Assembly (NCBI RefSeq): GCF_001006785.1
Contig: NZ_CDHO01000003.1
Span: forward strand, 186,001-250,000
Length of the DNA: 64,000 bases
Direction of reading: 5' to 3'
Source of the DNA: Hyphomicrobium_B sp001006785
GTDB taxonomy: Bacteria; Pseudomonadota; Alphaproteobacteria; Rhizobiales; Hyphomicrobiaceae
Position numbers and translations under genes: made by a program. The notes under the pieces are model-generated. The model saw only the letters and a program-made list of their open reading frames with translations, was not told where the DNA came from and did not search any database. Positions 1 to 8,406 of this stretch are shown here, piece after piece; the first letter of the stretch is position 1; each line of letters begins with the position of its first letter.

Positions 1-393
1 CCGTTCCGCCGGGAAAAAGCGCGAGACGTAAGGAACGCCGACGGCGAACGCGCCGCCCGCGATACCGACGCCGAGCCCAGCGAGAAGCATCTGCGGATAG
101 GTATGCGCGTAGGTGAGCAGATACGTGGCGAGCGCCGCCGCAAGCATTGTTGCCGCAAAGACAACGCGGCCGCCGTAGCGGTCAGCCCAGATGCCGAGTG
201 CGATACGCGTCAACGAACCTGTGAGGATCGGCGTGCCGACCATGAGACCGAACTCGGTCTCACTCAGTCCCAGCTCCTGCCCGATCCGGATGCCAATGAT
301 CGAGAAAATGGTCCAGACTGCGAAGCAAACGGTAAAAGCGATCGTGCTGACGCTTAGGATCTGTACGGATTTTGGCTGCGCTGCGGGCTGCAT
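1..393 (-). CDS. narK: NarK-type nitrate/nitrite MFS transporter, 5' part only
   Basis: The reverse strand is open from an ATG at 393 to the window edge (131 codons, no stop), so the 3' part lies outside. The translation starts MQPAAQPKSVQILSVSTIAF, followed by membrane helices and the stretch LTRIALGIWADRYGGR, which fits the loop 2-3 region of nitrate/nitrite porters (NNP family of the major facilitator superfamily). Such proteins sit in the inner membrane and import nitrate or exchange nitrate for nitrite. The start has a purine-rich AGAGG about 7 bases upstream. No nar or nir genes are visible beside it, but NnrU at 60.1-60.7 kb is another nitrogen-oxide gene in this window. Family assignment is fairly safe; import versus antiport cannot be decided from a fragment. 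Confidence 0.8.
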   Translation of the reverse strand, partial: MQPAAQPKSVQILSVSTIAFTVCFAVWTIFSIIGIRIGQELGLSETEFGLMVGTPILTGSLTRIALGIWADRYGGRVVFAATMLAAALATYLLTYAHTYPQMLLAGLGVGIAGGAFAVGVPYVSRFFPAER

Positions 394-941
394 TGGTGCC
401 TCTTCTCGAGACTGGTTGAACCATATGCAGCAGTGTTCATATTTCCGGATGAGCGCTCTGACGGAAATCAATGGCGTTCGCGTCAATTGTCACATGTATC
501 GCATTCCGATTTATATCGGCGCGTGCCGCCGGAGATCGGCAAGGCGAAGAAATGACTAGGAAATCCTGCCGGAACAGCGAGGACGTTATTAGGTAAAGGC
601 GAGACGTTTTGTTGCAGAATGGAATGGCTTCACGTCGCTGCATCGCAACGAGACGGCGCGAGCAAACATGCGTTCAAGAACCCTCTGCTCACGCAGCCGC
701 GACTGCTGTCGCTACCGCGGGCGCATGACAGGGGCGATGCCCGCGATCCTCTCTTCACTGACGAAATTCCCGCCACTTGACTTTGGTCAAGTCACGGAAT
801 TTTGGAATCTGCTGCAGGTTTGGCATCGGCTTCAGATCATGCCGGGCCGGTTCCTGGCAACCGAGGCGTGGTCAAACCTCCGAAATCGCTCGCTCCAAGC
901 ACACACGCTCCAAAACAAAAGCAGCCTGGGAGACCCCATCG
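394..941. other. Intergenic region between narK fragment and porin
   Basis: This 548-bp divergent region has no convincing gene. It should hold the promoters for the leftward narK fragment and the rightward porin. I looked for an FNR/NNR-type palindrome (TTGAT-N4-ATCAA) near the narK start and saw only unpaired half-sites. Short open frames here lack ribosome binding sites and recognisable composition. Confidence 0.5.
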
Positions 942-2261
942 ATGGCGCAATTTTCTTTCAGGCGAATCATTCCTTCAGCCTTCGCCGTCCTGATCGCTGC
1001 GGGCATGTCGACAGCCGCCCGTGCGGCCGACCTCGGCGGCAACTGCTGCGCGGATCTGGAGGAGCGGATTGCCGAGCTGGAGGCGACCACCGCACGCAAA
1101 GGCAATCGCAAAGTCTCGCTCACCGTTTCTGGATACGTCGCCCAGGAGGTGACGTGGTGGGACGACGGCGGCGAAAGCAACGTCTATCTGCATGGTCTCG
1201 GACCGACGCAGGCGTCGCACGTAAAATTCACGGGCGAGGCAAAGATCTCTCCCGGCTGGACGGCCGGCTACGCCATCCGCATCCAGAACCTCAGCGACAA
1301 TCCGTTCGGACGGAACGCCTCGACCGGCGCGGCGATGAATCAATCGAGCCCGGATTACAATCAGGGGCTCAACGTCCAGATGTCGTACTGGTATGTACAG
1401 AGCAAGGATTTCGGCAAGGTCAGCATTGGACGGCAGGCGAACGCCGCCAAGAGCGCCGCGATGTTCACCGATCAATCCGGCACGCAGATCTTCGACAACT
1501 ACACTTTCCTTTCCGGCTTTCCGCAATTCATCATCCGCAGCGGCGGCAACCTGACACCCGCGTCCTTGACCTGGGGGCAGCTCGGGTTTTGCTATTCGCA
1601 AGGCTCGCCGCTCGGCGGCGACTGCGACGGCCTGGTGATGAATGCCGTGCGCTATGACAGCCCCGTGTTCGCAGGCTTTTCCGCGTCCGCAAGCTGGGGC
1701 GAGGATGACGACTGGGAAGTTGCCGCCCGCTATTCGGGCCAGCTGAACGGTTTCAAAGTTTCGCTCGGCATCGGTTATTCGGAAAACACGGCCGAAAACA
1801 TCGCCGTCGCATTGCCCGCCGGCAGCAAAAAGGACTCAAGATTTTTCCAAGCCGGCGGCTACGTCGAGCACATGGCGACCGGCCTCTTCGTGCATGGCGC
1901 CTACGGCCGTGAGGACAACAGCAACACGCTCTTGCCAGGGGGCGTAACGCCGCCGGACAGCAATCATTGGTACGTTAAATCCGGCGTCCGGCAGAAGTGG
2001 ATGCCGCTCGGCGCAACCATCGTGTACGGTGATTTCGCCGAATACAACGACCAGCTCGGACCTGGAGCTCTTGCGCTCGGAGCAACCTCAAGCACGCTGC
2101 ATCGTTATGGCGGAGGCATCGCGCAGGAAATCGATGCCGCCGCGATGACGGTCTATCTCAAGTATCAGCACTACGATGCGGACGTCGACGGGCTCTCCCC
2201 GACGGTCGGCAAACTCGACAGCGCCGACTTCGTCAGCACAGGCGCGCTGATCAACTTCTGA
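942..2261 (+). CDS. Outer-membrane porin, Rhizobiales Omp2/RopA type
   Basis: A 439-residue protein starting at ATG 942, with a GGGAG-like Shine-Dalgarno about 8 bases upstream; a longer frame reaches 777 but the signal peptide begins here. Residues 1-28 form a signal peptide ending in ARA. Then comes a short acidic helix (DLEERIAELEATT) and a beta-rich body beginning VSLTVSGYVAQEVTWWDD, typical of porin_2-family trimeric porins of Hyphomicrobiales. It ends in a terminal Phe (GALINF), the usual outer-membrane insertion signal. Function: passive diffusion of small hydrophilic solutes across the outer membrane. A hairpin follows at 2281. Confidence 0.9.
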   Translation: MAQFSFRRIIPSAFAVLIAAGMSTAARAADLGGNCCADLEERIAELEATTARKGNRKVSLTVSGYVAQEVTWWDDGGESNVYLHGLGPTQASHVKFTGEAKISPGWTAGYAIRIQNLSDNPFGRNASTGAAMNQSSPDYNQGLNVQMSYWYVQSKDFGKVSIGRQANAAKSAAMFTDQSGTQIFDNYTFLSGFPQFIIRSGGNLTPASLTWGQLGFCYSQGSPLGGDCDGLVMNAVRYDSPVFAGFSASASWGEDDDWEVAARYSGQLNGFKVSLGIGYSENTAENIAVALPAGSKKDSRFFQAGGYVEHMATGLFVHGAYGREDNSNTLLPGGVTPPDSNHWYVKSGVRQKWMPLGATIVYGDFAEYNDQLGPGALALGATSSTLHRYGGGIAQEIDAAAMTVYLKYQHYDADVDGLSPTVGKLDSADFVSTGALINF

Positions 2262-2280
2262 GACGGCTCAACCAATTGAA

Positions 2281-2301
2281 GGTCGCGGCAGCACCGCGAC
2301 C
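2281..2301 (+). terminator. Hairpin after porin
   Basis: Perfect 8-bp stem GGTCGCGG / CCGCGACC with a CAGCA loop, 20 bp after the porin stop. The U-tract is poor (AGATTTG), so it may be a weak or factor-assisted terminator or an mRNA-stabilising hairpin. Confidence 0.5.
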
Positions 2302-2507
2302 AGATTTGCGCATTGGCGTGTCGCAAGCTTCGTCGCGGGCAGACGGAGTCTCGGCAGAATTTGCGCGTGGAGCCCTTTCGCGAACTCGATTCCCAGAGTG
2401 AAGCGTCCTCGTGACCCGGCCCCAAACAGGCCGCGAAAAGTTGTAGAAACTCACTTTCGGATGCGCCGCGTCGACGAATGACCGACAAGGATTTAGGTCG
2501 GCGACTT

Positions 2508-2540
2508 TGATATTGTATACTTCCAACGAAGACAATATCA
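2508..2540. promoter_or_regulatory. 9-bp inverted repeat upstream of TonB receptor
   Basis: TGATATTGT (2508-2516) and ACAATATCA (2532-2540) form a perfect inverted repeat with a 15-bp spacer, in an AT-rich patch about 90 bp before the receptor start at 2632. It could be an operator for an iron-responsive repressor or a leader hairpin. It does not match the Fur box I know closely enough to name a regulator. Confidence 0.45.
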
Positions 2541-2631
2541 GCCTGTGTTGCGGTGGGGTCACAGACACACGCGTATGCTGTTGTCTATCTTCTCCCGAAA
2601 ATACTATTCAAATTTGGAAGATGGGCAATTG

Positions 2632-5019
2632 ATGTTCAGTTGGAAAGTTCCCGGCGCGTTGGTAATTTTTGCAGCGATCGCTCCGAGCCAAGCATTAGCT
2701 CAAGCACCTTCTGAGCAGCTTAATCCATCGGAATTCCGCGCAGAGAGCGAAGCTCCGGCCGCGCCAGGCGACAACTCATTGCCCGCAGTGGTCGTCACGT
2801 CCGATGAAGAGGAAGAACGCAAGGCGAAGTCGAAAGCGGCTAAGAAAACCAAGTCTGCAGGGTCGGCTAAGAAGCCGCCCGCCGCAGCGAAGAAAGCCGC
2901 GCCGCCGACGGACGAGCCCACCGACGCACCTGCAGCGTTTGCTGAAGGAAACGGGTCGGAGTCGGCCTCTAACGGGAACAGCAATCTCAATAGCGGCGGC
3001 GTAAACGGCTACCTCGCGACCACAACATCGTCGGCGACCAAGACGAACACACCGCTACGCAACGTTCCGCAATCGATTTCAGTCGTCACTGAACAGCAAA
3101 TTCAGGATCAGAACGCCAAGAGCATCGGCGACGTGACGAAATATGTTCCCGGCGTTATCATGGGTCAGGGCGAAGGGAACCGTGACCAGCCGACCATCCG
3201 TGGTCAGGGCACGACTGCCGATTTTTATATCGACGGCGTTCGCGATGATGCGCAAATATTTCGCGATTTGTACAATACGGAACGCATCGAAATACTGAAG
3301 GGTCCGAACGCCCTGATCTTCGGTCGGGGCGGCGCCGGTGGTGCCATAAATCGTGTGACGAAGCAGGCCGACGGTTCGCACATCGGCGAGGCAACCGTCA
3401 CAGGTGGCATGTATGATTTCAAGCGCACGTCAATCGATGTCGGGGATGCGATAACACCCGATGCAGCTTTTCGCCTGACGGCTGTCTACGAGGACAGCGA
3501 AAGCTACCGTGATTTCGTCGACCTCGAGCGTTGGGGCGTAAATCCGACCCTCGCGTTCCGCATCGACAATCAAACGCAAGTTCGTGTTGGCTACGAGCAC
3601 TACTTCGATCACCGGACAGCCGATCGCGGGATTCCCTCATTTAACGGCCGGCCGGCACCCACGAGCCGTTCGACATTCTTCGGCAATCCTGATGTGAGCT
3701 ATTCGGAAGCGACCGTCGACAGCGCGTTCGCGACGATCGAGCATAAGACGGACTACGGTTTGAAGGTACGCAATCACACGTACTTCGCGAACTACGACAA
3801 GTTCTATCAAAACGTCTTCGCATCTAGTTCGGCGAACCTGGCTGCCGATACGGTGCAGTTGCAGGCATACAACCAGGAAAACGATCGCCAAAACATCTTC
3901 AATCAGACCGACCTGACCTACAAATTCGATCTCGGATGGTCGCGGCATACACTTCTAGGAGGCATGGAGTTCGGACATCAGAAGTCGAGGAACTACCGTC
4001 AGAACGGCTTCTTCCAGTCGCCTCCTTCCGGCGGCGCGTGCAGCTCGATTGTCGTGTCTGGCGTAACCAGCACATGCACGACCTCGTTTTCGCATCCGAC
4101 GATCTTCACACCCGACATCTTGTTCCAGGGCGTGTCTTCGCAGGCCAATAACGATGTGAAAGCAAACAGCCGGTCATTTTACATTCAGGACCAGATGGAG
4201 ATCACCCGGTACCTGGAGATTATCGGTGGCGTCAGGCACGAGACGTTCGACTTGGATCTCTTCGATCGCAACACGAGCACGACTCTCAAGCAGAACGACG
4301 ATCTCGTGTCGCCTCGCGCCGGCGTGGTGCTGAAACCGACCGATAGCTTGTCGATCTACGGCAGCTACGCAGTTTCGTATCTTCCCGCATCTGGTGATCA
4401 GTTTTCGGCTGTGAACAGCGCTACCGTCAACCTCGACCCCGAAAAGTTCACCAATTACGAAGTCGGCGTAAAGTGGGACGTTACCGCGGATCTGGCGTTT
4501 ACCGCTGCGGGTTATCAGTTGACGCGCACCAACGTGCGCTTCCAGCAACCCGATGGCACATTCATCCAAACTGGCGAAACCGAAGTCAAAGGCTTCGAGG
4601 CAGGCCTCGTCGGTTATCTAACGGATGCCTGGCAGATTTCTGCGGGCTATGGTCATCAAGTTGGCAAAGTCACCAAAGCCACGGCAACGACTGCGCCTGC
4701 CGGCACGCCGTTACCGCTGCTACCGAGTGATACATTTTCGCTCTGGAACCGGTACCAGTTCACCAAAGCATTCGGTGCTGGATTCGGCATTGTTCATCGC
4801 ACGGATATGTTCGCTCAGCTATCGACGACCGAAGTCGTTCTGCCCAGCTTCACAACTGTTGATGCTGCTGTTTTCTGGAAAATCAACGATAACCTTCGGG
4901 CGCAGGTCAACGTCGAGAATATTTTCAATGAGGGGTATTACATCTCGGCGCACAACAATAACAACATTACCCCTGGTGCACCCACAACAGCTTACGTGTC
5001 TCTGACGTCCAATTTCTGA
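2632..5019 (+). CDS. TonB-dependent siderophore receptor
   Basis: A 795-residue outer-membrane receptor starting at ATG 2632, chosen because a signal peptide (MFSWKVPGALVIFAAIAPSQ..., cleaved after ALAQ) begins there and a purine-rich site precedes it. A TonB-box-like LPAVVVTS lies at residues 50-57. A Lys/Ala/Pro-rich then Asn/Ser/Gly-rich linker (about 60-135) follows before the plug, which opens with TPLRNVPQSISVVTEQQIQD, the signature of the Fiu/FhuE-type siderophore receptor subfamily. The barrel ends in Phe. It would use TonB energy to import a ferric siderophore; the ligand cannot be told. No siderophore synthesis or TonB/ExbBD genes are nearby. The long basic linker is unusual. Confidence 0.9.
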   Translation: MFSWKVPGALVIFAAIAPSQALAQAPSEQLNPSEFRAESEAPAAPGDNSLPAVVVTSDEEEERKAKSKAAKKTKSAGSAKKPPAAAKKAAPPTDEPTDAPAAFAEGNGSESASNGNSNLNSGGVNGYLATTTSSATKTNTPLRNVPQSISVVTEQQIQDQNAKSIGDVTKYVPGVIMGQGEGNRDQPTIRGQGTTADFYIDGVRDDAQIFRDLYNTERIEILKGPNALIFGRGGAGGAINRVTKQADGSHIGEATVTGGMYDFKRTSIDVGDAITPDAAFRLTAVYEDSESYRDFVDLERWGVNPTLAFRIDNQTQVRVGYEHYFDHRTADRGIPSFNGRPAPTSRSTFFGNPDVSYSEATVDSAFATIEHKTDYGLKVRNHTYFANYDKFYQNVFASSSANLAADTVQLQAYNQENDRQNIFNQTDLTYKFDLGWSRHTLLGGMEFGHQKSRNYRQNGFFQSPPSGGACSSIVVSGVTSTCTTSFSHPTIFTPDILFQGVSSQANNDVKANSRSFYIQDQMEITRYLEIIGGVRHETFDLDLFDRNTSTTLKQNDDLVSPRAGVVLKPTDSLSIYGSYAVSYLPASGDQFSAVNSATVNLDPEKFTNYEVGVKWDVTADLAFTAAGYQLTRTNVRFQQPDGTFIQTGETEVKGFEAGLVGYLTDAWQISAGYGHQVGKVTKATATTAPAGTPLPLLPSDTFSLWNRYQFTKAFGAGFGIVHRTDMFAQLSTTEVVLPSFTTVDAAVFWKINDNLRAQVNVENIFNEGYYISAHNNNNITPGAPTTAYVSLTSNF

Positions 5020-5038
5020 CGTCCAATTTCTGACGTCC
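5001..5038. repeat. 14-bp tandem repeat across the receptor stop codon
   Basis: TCTGACGTCCAATT occurs at 5001-5014 and 5015-5028, with a partial third copy (TCTGACGTCC) at 5029-5038. The TGA inside the second copy is the receptor stop at 5017-5019; the first copy encodes the terminal Ser-Asn-Phe. It marks the junction with decayed DNA to the right. Confidence 0.85.
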
Positions 5039-5039
5039 G

Positions 5040-5444
5040 GCCGTGCGCTTCTCTACGTCCAGCGTGCACGTACCCAACTCGCTGTCGATCAGCAGCTCAA
5101 TCCGCTTGAGCAAATCGTCCGTCGGCAGCGCCGCAACACGTGCGGCCGGAAGATAGCCAACCCCCAATCTCGGGCGCTTTGCGCGAGGCTTTCCGATACG
5201 CGATATCGACTTCGCTCTCAGTTTTGCTTTCGCCCTCCCACAACCGCGACAGCTCCGCATCGAGCTCCCCGACGGCGCGGCGGGCAGCAATCCCGCGCGG
5301 GTCATCGGTGACGCGGATACCCGTGCTGAGCTTCGCCGTCTTGCGCCGATCGCGCACGACGAGCCGCGCCGGAACGCGCCGTTCCAGATATCAATACCGC
5401 TGGCGCTTCACCGGGATTGCAGGCTTCCGCTGTCTCTGCCCCAT
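5040..5444 (-). pseudogene. Decayed tyrosine-integrase remnant (N-terminal part)
   Basis: Reading leftward from ATG 5444, the frame gives MGQRQRKPAIPVKRQRY, then an in-frame TGA (5391-5393). It resumes as YLERRVPARLVVRDRRKTAK and continues through an ELDAELSRLW segment. Near 5160-5180 the coding sense changes frame to PRLGVGYLPAARVAALPTDD, followed by LLKRIELL. This order resembles the N-terminal region of Rhizobiales phage-type integrases (basic start, RRVP motif, Lys/Thr-rich strand, AERLA/ELD helix). One nonsense change and one frameshift disable it, and the core-binding and catalytic domains are absent; the sequence runs into the receptor end. The family assignment rests on pattern recognition only. 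Confidence 0.5.
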
Positions 5445-5528
5445 GCCTCTTCGAGTCACGCAACTGGCGGATGACCGAATGTCTGCGCATATGTCTGCGC
5501 GGCACCACGGGCTAGCCAATAGCTTCCA

Positions 5529-5549
5529 GTCCACAAATCAGTCCACAAA
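5529..5549. repeat. Double GTCCACAAA repeat, copy 1
   Basis: GTCCACAAAT-CA-GTCCACAAA. The same 21-bp pattern, differing only in the 2-bp spacer, occurs at 9701-9721. In both places it lies just upstream of a leftward integrase remnant. Confidence 0.8.
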
Positions 5550-5714
5550 ACGTATAAGCACCCGCTTAGCCGCTTGGCCTGTCGAGGCATCGCTGCAAAG
5601 TCCGATTCATCCCGTGGCCGAGCGAGAACGGTCTTGCTGGACGGCCGTCCGCGCAAGTGAAGTGCGCGCTGCGCATCCGACCTCATTCGCGCACCGCTGC
5701 AACGAGCGGCTTGA

Positions 5715-6040
5715 ACGGGGCCGGAAGCGGCCAGCAAGTCATGTGATTTGAGCAGCATCACACTGCCATCATAGCCGGAGGCAACGGCCCAGTCCGCATT
5801 GACTTCGCCGACCGAGCCGGGACCGAGGATTTGCATGTCAGCGCGGCCTGCTTGGCGAAGGCATGGAAGATTTTGAAGTCGCGTCCGTAGGCTGCTGCGT
5901 CATAGCCGGCAGGCGCCCCCCATCGCCGCCCAAGTCGGCTCGTTCATGAATTCGGCGGCCGCAATGTCGCCGCCATGGGAGGCAGTATAATTGAGAAACC
6001 GCTTTGCCTGGCTGCTCGTCCAGGCGCCGGCGGCATGGCG
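5715..6040 (-). pseudogene. Twice-frameshifted glycoside-hydrolase relic
   Basis: On the reverse strand three frames join into one recognisable protein. The first reads AWTSSQAKRFLNYTASHGGD, then IAAAEFMNEPTWAAMGGA. After a shift near 5914 it reads PAGYDAAAYGRDFKIFHAFA. After a second shift near 5836 it reads MQILGPGSVGE, and further on LLKSHDLLAASGPV. The NEP triplet (5936-5944) is the usual acid/base glutamate motif of clan GH-A enzymes, and the blocks recall uncharacterised proteobacterial endoglucuronidase/heparanase-like (GH79-type) proteins. Only about 110 codons from the middle survive; both ends are missing, so it is non-functional. Exact GH family is uncertain. Confidence 0.6.
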
Positions 6041-6157
6041 GCGATGTTGGTTTGTTTGCCTGATGCAAGGAAACTGGTATCATCGCGCCGCAACAATTCA
6101 GCAACGACGCTCGGGTCTACTTTCAGGGCACGCATACGAGCAGCGATCCGCAGAGTC

Positions 6158-8203
6158 ATGATCGAAATCCCAGGCTGGCGTGATTGGTGCTTCGCAATTA
6201 AGACATTCTGCGCCGCGATCGCTGCACTCTATCTTGCGTTCTGGTTCGATCTCTCGCGACCCTATTGGGCCCTGACCACAGTTTACATCACAAGCCAAGT
6301 GCTCTCGGGCGCAACTCAATCGAAGGCCTTGTTTCGAGTTTTAGGGACCCTGCTCGGGGCAACTGTTAGTATCATTCTCATACCGAACCTTGTGAATGCG
6401 CCGACACTTCTTTGTCTCGCCATCGCACTCTGGGTCGCTCTCTGTCTCTATTTTTCGCTTCTCGACCGCACACCTCGCAGCTACGTGTTGATGCTCGCGG
6501 GCTATACACTCGGCATCATTGGATTTCCCTCCGTCGATGCTCCGGGAACAATTTTCGACACAGCAGTTTCTAGGGTTGAAGAGATTACGCTCGGCATTCT
6601 GTGTGCGAGCCTTGTATCCATTGCCGTCTTCCCTCAATCGGCACTTCCTCTCATTTCGACGAGGCTCGACAATTGGATTCTAAACGCTCGCGCATGGGTG
6701 ATAGATATCTTCCAGCGGAATAGTTGGGCCATTGATACCCAAACTGAGCGGCTTAAGCTTGCCTCTGAAGCTATAGCTTTAGATAGCCTCGCCACATCAC
6801 TGCGCTACGAGATGGCGGGTATCAAGGGGTCCGATGAGGCCATGGCTGTCCTGCGACAGCACATGCTGATGTTTCTTCCGATCGCGTCATCGATCTCCGA
6901 TCGCATCCAAGTGTTGGAAAGCATTGGCGCTCTGAGTGAACGCATACGTGCACTCCTGTCTGATGCCGCGTGGTGGCTACGATCAGACTTAACGGATCGC
7001 CAGCTGGCAAATGATTTGCGGCAGCGATGTGAGAAACTCGAACCTAAGCTCGACGCGTCCTCAACCTGGGCTGCCCTGTTGGAAGCCAGTTTGCTCCGAC
7101 GCTTACGGGACTTTATTGATCTTCGACAGGATACTAGACAACTTCAACATATCCTTAGCGACCGCAAAGCTTTCGCGGATAAGCCCGCGTTCAGCTATAC
7201 CGCTCGTGCCCGGTCCATCCGCCATCGTGATCACGGCATGGCATTGTTATCAGCCGTCGGTGTTTTCCTGTCGATCCTCGTGACTTGTGTCATTTGGATT
7301 GAAACGGCCTGGCCGGATGGGTCCGCGGCCCCGATGATGGCAGCAGTCGCGTGCTGTTTTTTCGCCACCTTCGACGATCCCGTGCCCTATATCGTAAGCT
7401 TCGCCAATTCCGCCATCCTCGGCGCTGTTTTTGCCGGGCTCTACCTATTCGCCGTTCTTCCGCATGCCACGGGATTTGAAATGCTGATCCTCGCGTTGGC
7501 GCCCTGGCTCATACCCTGCGGCCTGTTCATGGCACAACCGCGAACGGCACCTTTCGCAACCGGCGTCGTTGTCAATGGTGGAAGCATGATAGCCATCCAG
7601 AACGGCGCGATCGGGGATTTCACGCCGTTTGCCAACTCGGCTATCGCCATCATTATCGGCATGTGGGTATCGGCCATCATCGTTCAGCTAGTGCGATCGG
7701 TCGGCACTGCGTGGAGTGCCCATCGATTAAGACGCATAAATCGCGATACCCTCGCAGACTCCGCCATGCACGGTGGCTCAAATCATGGGCTCGAGCTTGC
7801 CGCGCTTATGCTTGACCGAGTGGGACTTATCGCACCTCGTTTGGCGGCGCTTCCGCCTGACGATGCAGGGTGGACGGCGGATCTCCTTGCCGAAGTGCGC
7901 AGCGGAATCAATCTCGTTGAAATTCGGCGGGTGCGCCGTGACCTCCCGCTAGCCGGCCGTGAGGCAATCGGCGACGTCCTTGACGCAATGGCGGAGTATC
8001 TTCGTTCGGATGCGCAGCAAGGTTGTCAAGTGCAGCTCTCTAAGATCGATCGTGCCATACGCGTTTTACTCAATGAGCATCAGACGGAGGTCGTCCGGGA
8101 GGCAATCCTCGGTCTTGTAGGCCTCCGGCGCGGGCTCTTTCCCGACTCACCGGCTTTCAAGGAGAGGTCGTCGACGGCTGAAGGACCCGAGGCTTCGCCA
8201 TGA
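6158..8203 (+). CDS. FUSC-family aromatic/fusaric acid efflux protein (AaeB-like)
   Basis: A 681-residue inner-membrane protein beginning MIEIPGWRDWCFAIKTFCAA; an upstream extension overlaps the hydrolase relic and is not membrane-like, so ATG 6158 is preferred although its Shine-Dalgarno is weak. Two blocks of hydrophobic helices (about residues 10-160 and 370-510) are separated by a soluble helical region, the FUSC layout (PF04632). The early segment FDLSRPYWALTTVYITSQ is typical. With the DUF1656 and HlyD genes behind it, this forms an AaeXAB-type tripartite pump for aromatic carboxylic acids or related toxic compounds. ATGA overlap with the next gene implies translational coupling. Its base composition looks somewhat more AT-rich than the flanks. 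Confidence 0.88.
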   Translation: MIEIPGWRDWCFAIKTFCAAIAALYLAFWFDLSRPYWALTTVYITSQVLSGATQSKALFRVLGTLLGATVSIILIPNLVNAPTLLCLAIALWVALCLYFSLLDRTPRSYVLMLAGYTLGIIGFPSVDAPGTIFDTAVSRVEEITLGILCASLVSIAVFPQSALPLISTRLDNWILNARAWVIDIFQRNSWAIDTQTERLKLASEAIALDSLATSLRYEMAGIKGSDEAMAVLRQHMLMFLPIASSISDRIQVLESIGALSERIRALLSDAAWWLRSDLTDRQLANDLRQRCEKLEPKLDASSTWAALLEASLLRRLRDFIDLRQDTRQLQHILSDRKAFADKPAFSYTARARSIRHRDHGMALLSAVGVFLSILVTCVIWIETAWPDGSAAPMMAAVACCFFATFDDPVPYIVSFANSAILGAVFAGLYLFAVLPHATGFEMLILALAPWLIPCGLFMAQPRTAPFATGVVVNGGSMIAIQNGAIGDFTPFANSAIAIIIGMWVSAIIVQLVRSVGTAWSAHRLRRINRDTLADSAMHGGSNHGLELAALMLDRVGLIAPRLAALPPDDAGWTADLLAEVRSGINLVEIRRVRRDLPLAGREAIGDVLDAMAEYLRSDAQQGCQVQLSKIDRAIRVLLNEHQTEVVREAILGLVGLRRGLFPDSPAFKERSSTAEGPEASP

Positions 8204-8406
8204 TGGAAGAGATCGACCTGTATGGTGTGTTTCTCCCAAGCCTGCTTGTGTGGATGGTGTTCGCCTTTGTGGTCCTCCTATTGCTAAGGCGGGTTTTGAC
8301 GGCGCTTGGCGTCTACACCTACGTCTGGCACCGGCCATTGTTTGATATCGCCCTCTACGTGATCACGGTCGGCGTTGTGATTGCAACAGCGAGAACTCTC
8401 AAATGA
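8200..8406 (+). CDS. DUF1656 small membrane protein (AaeX-like)
   Basis: A 68-residue protein whose ATG overlaps the FUSC stop (ATGA at 8200-8203). It opens EIDLYGVFLPSLLVWMVFAF and has two hydrophobic helices, matching the DUF1656/AaeX family that always sits between FUSC permeases and HlyD adaptors. Its role is probably as an accessory subunit of the pump in the inner membrane. Its own stop overlaps the next start. Confidence 0.88.
   Translation: MMEEIDLYGVFLPSLLVWMVFAFVVLLLLRRVLTALGVYTYVWHRPLFDIALYVITVGVVIATARTLK

Larger units (their letters stand above)
2262..2631. other. Intergenic region, porin to TonB receptor
   Basis: This 370-bp gap holds the hairpin at 2281 and the inverted repeat at 2508-2540, both listed separately. 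Open frames inside it are short and lack Shine-Dalgarno sites. It becomes AT-rich from about 2500, consistent with the receptor promoter. Confidence 0.5.
5020..6157. other. Gene-free decayed segment
   Basis: This 1.1-kb stretch between the receptor and the FUSC gene has no intact gene. It holds the integrase relic (5040-5444), the double GTCCACAAA repeat (5529) and the hydrolase relic (5715-6040). The intervening 5550-5715 gives no recognisable translation. The segment looks like the degraded left part of an insertion. Confidence 0.6.

Noticed and set aside
394..600. FNR/NNR box upstream of narK
   Set aside because: Only unpaired half-sites (ATCAA, TTGAC); no TTGAT-N4-ATCAA palindrome at a proper distance.
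5000..5600. Direct repeat of the tRNA-Tyr 3' end marking the other island boundary
   Set aside because: I searched the left side by eye for the GGTTCGAATCC region and acceptor end and found no copy, so the left att site is not located.
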